NCBI RefSeq assembly: GCF_037975245.1
Contig: NC_092582.1
Location: 5,434,001-5,498,000, forward strand
Source: Apostichopus japonicus
Lineage: Eukaryota > Echinodermata > Holothuroidea > Aspidochirotida > Stichopodidae
Reading direction: 5' to 3'
Length of the DNA: 64,000 nucleotides
Shown here: positions 1 to 10,291 of the stretch, in pieces
Layout: each line of letters starts with the position of its first letter
Numbering within the stretch: the first letter of the stretch is position 1
Notes under the pieces: model-generated
Seen by the model: only the letters and a program-made list of their open reading frames with translations
Told to the model about the DNA's origin: nothing
The model's database searches: none
Translations under genes and position numbers: made by a program

Positions 1-345
1 TAGATTGTAGAAATAAAGGCATTTCTATTGTCATTAAAAGGGTTTCAGTGATAGGCATCGGTAACTTGTAGAGCTGAGCAGATGGGCATCGCAGGTGTGT
101 ATGGTAGATTAAAGGCATCCAATAAATCTGTTTTAGATTGTAGAAATAAAGGCATTTCTATTGTCATTAAAAGGGTTTCAGTGATAGGCATCGGTAACTT
201 GTAGAGCTGAGCAGATGGGCATCGCAGGTGTGTATGGTAGATTAAAGGCATCGAATAAATCTGTCTTAGATTGTAGATATAAAGGCATTTCTATTGTCAT
301 TAAGAGGGTTGCAGTTTTGGGCATCGGTTATTCAGCTGTAGAGCT
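1..345. repeat. 133-bp tandem repeat, about 2.6 copies
   Basis: The motif tagattgtag begins at 1, 134 and 267, giving an exact 133-bp period. Copies one and two are nearly identical. The third diverges after about 60 bases and fades near 345. The array probably continues left of the window. Short open frames in it merely restate the repeat. Confidence 0.9.
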
Positions 346-1477
346 AATTTTTTTTATCTTTTTGGCATGTGAGTTGTTTTGATGCTTGGATGTTGAAGAG
401 GATTAAAACATGTGAATGTAAACATCGGGAGTGAGTTGAAAGTGACATACGACTTTCTAGAAGTTCTTGAGTGAAACATGAAGGGAGATGACAGGTTTGT
501 TGGAGAGTACTATGCTTTAACTTTGACCTGTTCTAGATCAAAATCAAAACGGCCTTGGGAAAATGAAAAATTAAGTGTGTCGATGGAGTGATTAGTTGTC
601 GTATGACACCTACGATCTCCTCATCATCTCAGTTCATGCCTCCATGCTACCCTAGTGACTACATCCTGTTGATTTCATCAGAGTTTTTATCAGCCAATCA
701 CGAACTTGAAGCAGAGGAAATGAACAGTCGCTTCTTAAATAAAAGTTCACCTTCATTAGCTCAAGATTCAAAACTGAAATATAAAGTTAAACGGGGTGAC
801 GTTTCAAATCTTTAGCGCAATCTTCTTTAGAGGGCAGCATATTAAAGAAAGAAAAGAAACTGTCACATTAGCTAATTGCATTGTTAGCATCATGTAAAGA
901 ATTTTAGTTTGGTGTGATTTTGGCTCTTCATTATCATCACACTCAATGTATTAAAGACACATTGTTTCAATTTGTTAAGTCTTTGGAATTATATGGAAGT
1001 TCAGTTTCAGCCACTTCAATATTGCCAATTCTGACAAAGAGTATGAAATATTCACCAAGGGCCTTTTCAATCTCTTTGTCTTGGTACCTGTTGGAAGACT
1101 AATTTGGAAAATAAATGTATTCAAAATAATCCTCTAACACCCAAACCTCAAGTAGGCACCAGGGAAGGAGGAGGGAAGGGTCATATTGGTGGATGCACAT
1201 TGGATGTAAAGGGGTTTGTGCTATTCTATCTAAACAGCGAGAGAATCTGATAAGGAAAGAACACTCATGGAATGGGGGCGGGGGGGAGGGGTTGTTGGGT
1301 GGTATCAGAATGAATGAAGAGGGGTCGTGAGATGCAATGTGGAGACTAAGTGAACCTCTGCAGTACTAGAGAACAAATATGGGAAAGGATCGGAATTAAT
1401 GAAGAGGGGTGTGCCATATATGTTGTTTATTTTGGGATGTAAGGACAGTTTTATTTGTTTTATTTCCTGTCAAACAG
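346..1477 (+). other. probable FMO intron, no exon seen
   Basis: This stretch lies upstream of the FMO terminal exon and should be the last FMO intron, because that exon starts in the middle of the protein. I looked for FMO exon motifs and found none. A G-rich run lies near 1268-1290. Preceding FMO exons are expected left of the window. Confidence 0.5.
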
Positions 1478-2437
1478 GTTTACCTGAGTACTAGGAGAGG
1501 GACATGGGTTATCCACAGAATCTCGGACTTTGGTATACCAGTCGACATCCTCAATGTGAAGCGGTTCCTCTTCCTCGCGCCTCTGTGGTTACAGAATGCC
1601 TTTTTTGAGTTCAAACTGAATTTAAATGTCAATCACAAGTTGTACGGACTTTTGCCGAAACACAAAGCGTTGTCTGCCCACCCTATGGTCAACGATGACC
1701 TCCCCAATAGGATAGCTAACGGTACCGTCATCATCAAGCCAAATATTAAACGCTTCACCAAGAACGGTGTTGAGTTTGAAGACGGTACTTTCGAGGACAA
1801 TATCGACGTCGTCATCATCGGGACCGGGTACGAATTCGGGTATCCATTCCTCCCCAAGTCGGTCATTAAAGTCGAGAAGAATAAAGTGGATCTGTACAAG
1901 TACGTCTTCCCTCCCGACTTAGAGAAACCGACATTAGCAGTTGTTGGTCTCGTACAGCCGTGGGGCGCCATCAACCCTCTGTCAGAGTTACAGTGCAGGT
2001 GGGCTGCCAGGGTCTTCAAGGGTGTCACCGAGCTACCCCCAAAGGAGAAAATGCACCAAGATATCAAGCAGAAACGAGAATCCATGGCTAAGAGGTACGT
2101 CGCCTCACAGCGTCACACCATTCAAGTTGATTTTGTAGAGTACTGTGACGATCTGGCGATCGAGTTTGGGGTCAAACCGGACTTTCAGAAAATGCTTTTC
2201 AGCGATCCCGTGCTTTTCTTCAAGAGCATCTTCGGCACCTTTCTCCCGTACCAGTACCGGCTCCAAGGACCAGGTAAATGGGAGGGTGCAAGGGAGGCCA
2301 TTATGACAGTCTGGGAGAGGGTGGAAGCTCCATTTCTCACTAGAAAGGTGCACACCAGTTCGTCTTACACAAAAATCATTATTCTAATTTTGTTTGGTAT
2401 TTTGCTGGCAGCCTTCTTCAAGCGATGGTTTAATTAA
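1478..2437 (+). CDS. flavin-containing monooxygenase, C-terminal exon (partial)
   Basis: This is the last coding exon of an FMO (dimethylaniline monooxygenase) family enzyme, which uses FAD and NADPH to oxygenate soft nucleophiles (N or S) at the endoplasmic reticulum. The exon opens at a phase-0 acceptor (tcaaacag) and encodes 319 residues up to TAA at 2435. It begins VYLSTRRGTWV and carries the family TGY signature within IIGTGYEFGYPFLP. Further family landmarks are LQCRWAARVFKG, PYQYRLQGPGKW and a hydrophobic C-terminal anchor (KIIILILFGILLAAFF) followed by KRWFN. The FAD- and NADPH-binding glycine motifs must lie on exons left of the window. Vertebrate FMOs split a large 3' coding region similarly. 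The subfamily cannot be assigned from this piece. Confidence 0.93.
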   Translation, partial: VYLSTRRGTWVIHRISDFGIPVDILNVKRFLFLAPLWLQNAFFEFKLNLNVNHKLYGLLPKHKALSAHPMVNDDLPNRIANGTVIIKPNIKRFTKNGVEFEDGTFEDNIDVVIIGTGYEFGYPFLPKSVIKVEKNKVDLYKYVFPPDLEKPTLAVVGLVQPWGAINPLSELQCRWAARVFKGVTELPPKEKMHQDIKQKRESMAKRYVASQRHTIQVDFVEYCDDLAIEFGVKPDFQKMLFSDPVLFFKSIFGTFLPYQYRLQGPGKWEGAREAIMTVWERVEAPFLTRKVHTSSSYTKIIILILFGILLAAFFKRWFN

Positions 2438-2764
2438 ATCTTCAGATTAGTGTCTTAGACACTTTATAGAGTCTTCTATGTTGAAAACGACTTTACACTT
2501 ATCCCATCGGATGAAAAGAGCTATGCAATAATTTGATTATTTAGTTTAAAAGTTGGACTAGAAAATACAGTGATTTTGTACTTGCCTCATGGATCAAACA
2601 TGCCAATCAATCGAAACAGTAAATCATTCTTTTAAAATCCATTGTAATATTGCAATTATTTTTGTATGCCTACTCAGCAATTTCTGTATGCCTGATTATA
2701 AAGCGATTACATGTGTCTCTTTCTACTCGGAAACAGTGATGTGTATATAAGAATGATATCCATT

Positions 2765-2770
2765 AATAAA
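2765..2770 (+). promoter_or_regulatory. candidate FMO polyadenylation signal
   Basis: An AATAAA hexamer lies 328 bases after the FMO stop codon, in AT-rich sequence that fits a 3' UTR. It is the best poly(A) signal I noticed soon after the stop; cleavage is inferred. Confidence 0.45.
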
Positions 2771-2790
2771 TGTTAATTTGCAATTAGCTG

Positions 2791-5700
2791 CCTTGCATTG
2801 ATGAATAATTCAAGCGGCCCCAAATTGTTTGAATGTTTTTGCGAAAAAGTTGATGAAACGTCCTGAAGTAGAGTGACAGTTATAGAACCTTTACTATCAC
2901 AATAAGGCCTAAATTAAAGGGTAGATGTATGCAGGAAAATGCATTTCCATGAACAGCAACACAAAGGCAATAGGTATTTATATTCCGCGAACAAAGGAAT
3001 GTATATCCTTCATAAACAAGAACATTTCCTAAGGCTATTTGGGAGTGGAGATGTGCGTAATTGAGTTGCTCATTCAAAGAATATAATGAATAGTCATTAA
3101 TGATCATGTGACGTAGTATTAACCAATCAGAGCCACCGTAAGTAAATGTAGAGAGTTGAGTAGCTTCTATTATTGAGCTATAAACAGTCTGTTTATAGCT
3201 CCATGCTTCTATTTCCTACGATTATACCAAACCGAGTTTCCAGTACAATCACTGCCTCGATACTTTGAATTGTGCTATATTAATTTGTTAGCTTCTTTAC
3301 AGCACTTTGAGTAAAACTCGATCTTATGTCAATTTTTTTCTATACTGTTGAATGTGTGTACCACAGTTTGTGTCGACCTGTAAATGAAACCAACGTCAAT
3401 TTCTTAACATGGCCAATTGCGGAAATGTAGTCTTTATATACCCATGTGTACTGAAATTGTCTGCTGTAAAGAATCAATATAATTACCTGCATTCAAATAT
3501 TCTTTATTCTTTAAAACAGCATATTAAAAATATATTTTTATTAATTGATTTACTAGTTAATAAATTGTGCAAAGTATAAAGCAGTATCCGGCATTATAAG
3601 ATAAACCTCGATGTACCATTTTTCAAATATTTTATGATTATGTCAGTAATATAACTATTAATGATAAATTTGTTGTAATATGTTTTCTGATGGATATAAT
3701 CTTTGCCTGCTTTTAAAGATTTTCCTTTCTTACTAGTCTTTTATTTTTTTTATACTTTTTTTTTCATTTGTCCTTCCCTTTAATCCATATTTCTCGGCAA
3801 CTTTACATCTTCAAAGTTGCTAACTTTCACAACTTTCCGTGAAGAATGTGCAGTGTCAACAACAGAGAAATATGTTGTCATAATCACTCAATACTTTTTA
3901 AATATTAGGCCTATTTAGTTTTGTTATATTTCTTTAAAAAAAAAAGATTTGTCGTCACAATTTAATAACTAAAACTAGCAAGTAATTTGCACACATTGTA
4001 AACTGTTCAGATTATATTATACTATCAATAACTTTCCCCTTCTTTTTTTTCAAATCACGTTTAATACAAGTTCCTTATATAGAAGCACATTATGCAAATT
4101 ATAACTGATGGCCTTATTAACTCTTCTTTTATTGTGCTATTAGTCTTCTCTCAGCCGCTTTCACATTCCAATTTACCTGCCTACACATTAATCGTGTTGT
4201 CTTTCTGATTATACGTACATTGCAACGAATCGTATGGTGTTGTATATATGCAGAAAGCAAATATTCCATTTGCTTAATCAACGTATGACCTTCGCAGAAT
4301 CATTTATTGTATACTCGCAATTGGTCAAATTAAATCGGTCACAAACCCAAACATCATCATTTCTTTTGTTTAGCATTTATGTTTTTTGAAGAACAACTCT
4401 CCCAAAAAGCTAAGAATTTTTTTTTTATCCCGTTTGTAACCCATGCACCTCCATTTACAGAAAATAAACATGCTAATGAATAAAGAAAACCATACAGAAT
4501 CGAAAAAACACGTTGCTCGATTATGTCAAATATAGACTTGTTCAAGTATTCACTTGTGTGTGTAAATACAATGTTAAAGCTGATGTGATACATATCCCCA
4601 ATGAACTAAAAATTTATATTAGCTGCTTAGGGAAATCATTAATGACAAGACGTCTCCTTTAAAGTCCATAAATTAATTTGAATGGTAATGCAGGTCATAA
4701 CATGTCATTCATTTCCATTGGGAAACGGGCTGCCAAAAGTTAGCGACATTTTGATAGTTGTCAAACCAGTAGTGTGCGCAAGGTGAGTGTGTGTTTGGGG
4801 GGGGGGGGCGGGAGGGGGCATCTTCGACGTCAGTCTGGGAGGGGGGACGTTCAAGAGTCTGGGATGTTCACATTCAATCGGGGAAGAATGAGACAACGAC
4901 TCTGACAGCTTTATAGTACGCCCGTCATACTGTGAAGCAGGAAGACATTATTTTCTACTGAATAATTTTTGTAGGTCTACTTTATAATCATAAAGTTTAC
5001 AATTAATCTCTGGGAAAGGATATGCTTCTGAGCACAATATATAATACATTATGAAACAACTTTTTCGATCATTATGTGACACAGTTGACCTTAAATGTAA
5101 ACAGCTCACCGAGTATCTCACAAATTTGGACACCCTATTCATGGTCACTCTATAGATTACGCCAGAATGACGGATTTTGTACTTGTAATAGGGACTCGGA
5201 ATCAGAACAGTTGCTATGCTTGCGAAATTTCCCTAAATGATACATGCCTTAAAATATCCTGTAAATCCCTTTCAATGGGAAAACTTTTTCACGGAAATGC
5301 TACAAAATTGATATCGACTATTTTGACTTTAATATTTTTTAGCTGTTTCCGGTAAGGTTGTATCAATTGTAACTTGCTCACAAAGTGGTAACTGTTTGAC
5401 CTTTCAACACATCATGTCACATCTCCGCACGTGTAGCTGAAGTATGTATTACACATTACGCGTACGTATTAAAAGGGTATATAAAAAGGAACACGCGCAA
5501 TTACCGTTCCGCATTACAAAATCTTATGCTTTACCCGTATTTGCATACGCACTAACAGATAGTGCGCAAACGTTATCTACTAATAGAACTAATAGATTTC
5601 AAGAAGACGCATTTTATGGAACATTCAAAACATAAGCTATATGCGCGCGCCGTTGTAGGCCAACGCGCGCACTGAAGCTCTCGGATAAAACCTATTCATT

Positions 5701-5907
5701 TAGTATCAGAGATCTGCTATAGCGCTATAACTTAGCTTTGTTCAGTATATCAAAGCGGCCACTTATTATATCACAAGACACGATTGACGCTCCAGTGTTA
5801 TGCGACTTCTTTAGTTGTTACTTTCAAGCATCGTGACAACTTGGCAAAGTGACTTTAAACTTCAATTTTACATTTCACTGAGTGAAAGAAAGCTTCTTGT
5901 GGTTTCC
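2791..5907. other. intergenic region
   Basis: AT-rich sequence between the FMO 3' UTR and the receptor-like gene. It contains homopolymer runs (G-rich at 4797-4820) and a GC-alternating patch at 5641-5670 (gcgcgcgccg). The small open frames here show no domain, splice pattern or signal I trust. The last few hundred bases presumably contain the promoter of the gene starting at 5915. Confidence 0.5.
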
Positions 5908-5987
5908 ATGGATCATGGGAGGTCATGTGAGAATACATCAATTTTTGCAACTTTTGTTACTAACATGTGCAACAATTCCGATTTCTG
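5908..5987 (+). promoter_or_regulatory. overlapping upstream ORF on the receptor-like mRNA
   Basis: An ATG at 5908, seven bases before the main ATG and in another frame, has a weak context (T at -3). In the spliced message it would read through exon 1 and stop at TGA just inside exon 2 (6940-6942), giving 28 codons overlapping the signal-peptide region. Leaky scanning to the stronger ATG at 5915 would be required. Confidence 0.5.
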
Positions 5988-8900
5988 GTAAGTTAGAACA
6001 GCCTTGCGCATTAAGCCACATAATGTCATTAATTTATGCTTTGGGGTAGACCACCGACCCAAAATCGATTGTTAATGTTTGTCACTTGGTTAGGTGTATT
6101 TTTAAGGTCGGAGTATTGTTGGAAGAAATTACGAATAAATGGAAGTAGGTCCATTTAGTTCATTCACTGATTGGTGGGCTTTTTGGAGGGGTGATCAGGA
6201 TGTGAATATTACCGATATGAGTTACGACGTAGTCTGTCCTACAAATGAAACATATGAAGTGGAGAAAGCCTTTCAAGCACCCACAGTTGTCGCTACTGGT
6301 AGAAAGTGACAAAACTGTGTATTTCATGTGAAAGCTATGCAGATATTTTATGGCGTTTAATCAAATTCTCGTTTGGTATGTTCGATAAATTTCGGTTCGG
6401 TTCGGTAAATATTTGGTGGATAATAATGTCGGATTTCAAGGTTATCAGTTTCTATAACAAAGACTGACATAGTGCAATAAATACTAAATCGAGTTTCTGG
6501 TCCTCCGAGGTTATAGTTGACTCCGAGGATTTTGAAATGAAATAATATTTACTATAATAATTAAATATTATTATGGCCGTGGCTATTCTTACAACCAGGA
6601 GTAACAATTATTTATCATCTATTCTTACGACATCGGCGAATTTCCGGTTACGCACGCGCAGTAAAGTAAATAAAGCAACTGCGCATGCGTAACCGGAAAT
6701 TATTGTTACTCCTGGTCGTAAAAATAGCCACTTTGTATTATTATTTTAATAACTAAATATCCCAGTGATGGAAAGACATTAATAGTGAAATACATATCGC
6801 AGGTTCAACTAAAGTGTCTTTATGGTACATTTAGGCTAAATTTTAGGTGCCATAGTGTTGACCTGTATGTTAACATTACACTTTTTTTTGGCAAGCATCG
6901 TTTAGGGAAGAAAAACTAATATTTTACTCATTCAGGTGCTGAAGTACAAGGGGCAGCTAAAACCATTAACGTACCCATACATCGAATAGAATCGACCAAA
7001 ATTCACGTTGCAAGTACGGATAGGCCTCTTAGAGCCGTATACCATGTCGTGACCGATGGATCGATTCATTCTAAAAGAGGTGAGGCGCGACTAGTAGGAC
7101 ATCCAACTGAGAGAAAGCATCACCTCAGAAGAACGTCACTTGACGCGAGGAGTAATAGGGTCCCTAGATCAATTGGTACAAACTGGGCGGAGTGGGGCAC
7201 ATGTAATGCCTCATGTGGTGTTGGATCTGAAAGGAGAGAGGGCAGTTGTTCTTATGGAGACTGTATGGGGAGAGCAGTCGTAGAGTGGAGAGGCTGCGTT
7301 GGAATAAAATGCGAGAACGGAAAAAGAGGAAGAAGCACGATCGGTGAGTAGGACAGCTATTGTACATCAAGTATAACTGATGTCATACTTAATTTGCATA
7401 AAACTATACGTACGTTATACATAACCCGTTAAATATACGCAATCCCAAGTTGAAACTGTTTACGATTTTACCATGTGTAGGTTTTTTTTTTTTTGTAGAC
7501 ATTATTAACACTTTTAATCTTTATCTCATAGTTCTTAATTTATAATTTGTATTGTTAATTTTTTGTGTTTGTGTTTTTGGGTGAACAGGCCTTTGGGCTA
7601 TAGGAATTTAGTTTCCTTTTGTTCATCCAGATCCTTTTTGTCTTTTGTAATGCTTGTATTTTTTATGTATTGGATGAAATAAATAATGAATGAATGAACA
7701 CAAAATGCACACGAAAACAGTAGAGGACAACAACAAAAAACGAATGCGGAACATCAATCAATGGCCTTTTGGCTAATATTGTAATAAGATCATGTGTAGC
7801 ATTAAGTTCCCTTCTAGGGGAATCGTGATACACACTTGACGATAATCACAATGTCACAGTCTCGATAAAAGGGGACTGGGGTTGAGAGAGGATCAGTTGT
7901 TTGGTTTTTCGTGCCCACGTTCTTATCTGGGTGACTTTTCTTAAAAAGTATCAATCAAGCAATTAATTCTTATGCGCTGGACACGAGGGTAACCGACGTT
8001 GAACGTCAGGGTCCTGAGAATGAAGACTAATTTGGTCTAGAGGGGGTTGGGGGAGGTCAATTTAGGGAGTCATCTTGGACTCTTCACAGTAACTGTTATT
8101 ATTGAAGTGAGATATTGCGTAGACGTGAGTTATTGACACTGTAAAATAATTAGTTCTAATTCGAGTGAAATATGTTTCATCAATCATGGTTAGCTCATCG
8201 GATCATTTGGGTCAATTGTAGAAGTATAACTGCATTCATGAATTCATTGAAGCCTGTATCACAAAGATGCCACGATTACGATTTTGTAATCTCTTCACGC
8301 GCTTTATCGGAATTTTTCTTTTGTACAGTTTTGTCGGCTGGCTTGCTAATAGCAGGCTTCTTGGGGGGCGTCCTATTGACAACGGTTTTTCTTAAAAGTT
8401 CGTGGATTTTGGACCAAGTCAATCTTTCAAAGAAAAGGTCAGTTACTAATTTCGTTTCATAATTTTGAAATCTCTTCGTAACGAAGGGCTACATTCACCC
8501 GTTTTGCGCGAGGCGGTGGGTATAGAGGAGGGGCACATCGAGTGATCAAAGATTTTGTCTGAACCGGAATTGTCTGGAACACACTAATTCCAATCGTTTG
8601 AAGTGTCATAGCGGTGACAGGATATAGCGAATGCTGTTGTGTAATTTGTCCCATGTTATTCTTACTAGTGATTGTAGCCTTTGTAATATATGTCACAAAT
8701 CGCTACTAACACAGGCGCAAAACGTGAATACGATGTACTTAGAATATTTAATATTTTTTATGATTGGTATTTGAAACTCAGAAACATCAATTCAAGTTGT
8801 AATGGCTGTCAGTCCAAAGTAGTATCTTATTAGCATCCGTTTATCACCAACTAGATTCAAAACAATGGTCAGGTATAGCATACTATCATATGCAGGCAGG

Positions 8901-9928
8901 AATGATCTCTATAGCTCTTTCACGTTATTCGTGTTGTTCACTCTCACGTCACTACGTCACGATAAGGCCATGCTATGACGATAAATTCAAAATGGCTTAC
9001 AGAATATGTGGTTCATGACTAAAATTGACAATATACAGACAATAAAGAAATGTTACATATATGTAACATAACCACGTTGGTAACTAGTTCATATTTTAAC
9101 TGTTAATGAAATTTAATAAATTAGCATGAATAAAATTAATCACCTATACTAACAACTGAGTATTATCCACTGACAGATAGGCCTAACTTAGCCCCAGTTT
9201 ATTGTTAACTTTACCCTTGGCTTAAGGCCCGGTCACACTACAGCGATATTTTATCGGAATACGGTCCGATTTTTCCGATTTTAGGCCGAAGAGTGAGATT
9301 AGTGTGTAGTGAATGTAATGAATGCAGTGGAATATTCGAATACCTACTCCAAATCTGAGGGGCTCTGGAACGGACTACATTCTGAAGTGACGTCACATCG
9401 AAAAACGATAAAAATCGGAAGAGAAATCGGATAGCTATCCGATAAAAGGAAACGGAGTCATTATCAAAAGTTAGGAGAGGGCTATTCCACATCGGAATGG
9501 CTCAACAGATAGCAAATCAGGTCCTTTATTACTGTGGCTAGAAGACCCGAACGAAAAAAAGGCTGTTTCGATTCCTCCGGGAAAATCGGATATTATTCCG
9601 ATAAAAAATCGGTATAGTGTGACCGGGCCTTTATAGTTACGCCCCGTCGATGCAGTATTGTATTGAAAGATAACATACAATATTGTAACGTGGTGTATGT
9701 TTCTTTAAAATAATTTTCAATACTTATCTTCAGAAATCCTAGTAAAGATGGAAAGAAGACCACGACACTTGACAGCGGTGTGCAAAAATCGTAAGTATAG
9801 AAGTATTCACTGAGTACCACTTATATATTTCATATTTGGCCTAGCTTATTTCGGCTTTCTGTATGACATTTGTAGAAAGTTAGGAAAGAAAATATAATTT
9901 AATTTTGGTAATTTTTGCATCAGCTCAA

Positions 9929-10004
<76 letters not shown>

Positions 10005-10221
10005 GAAGTCGTAATGAGAAGGAAAATCCAGAACAGTGAAAAAACTTCCAGCCTCCACCGGGATTCGAACCCGGGCCTCCCGCTTTGTACGCGGACACCC
10101 TAACCAACTAGGCTTTGGACGCTGATTGTATGTCCAGAGGTTCGAAACCGGTAAGGAAGATCGTAATTTCACTGTAGGCGTTTGACACCTGTATCGAACA
10201 ATACAAGTTCTGTTTTTGGTG

Positions 10222-10291
<70 letters not shown>

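Noticed and set aside
1633-2353. Antisense ORFs over the FMO exon
   Set aside because: Shadows of the FMO reading frame with no similarity or signals.
7381-8328. ORF starting at 8172 as an independent small gene
   Set aside because: Only the part after the acceptor at 8328 is used, as exon 3 of the receptor-like gene; the upstream part is intron.
10051-10120. Functional tRNA gene on the minus strand
   Set aside because: T-arm and A/B boxes are good, but the acceptor stem does not pair and the anticodon is improbable; a SINE head fits better.
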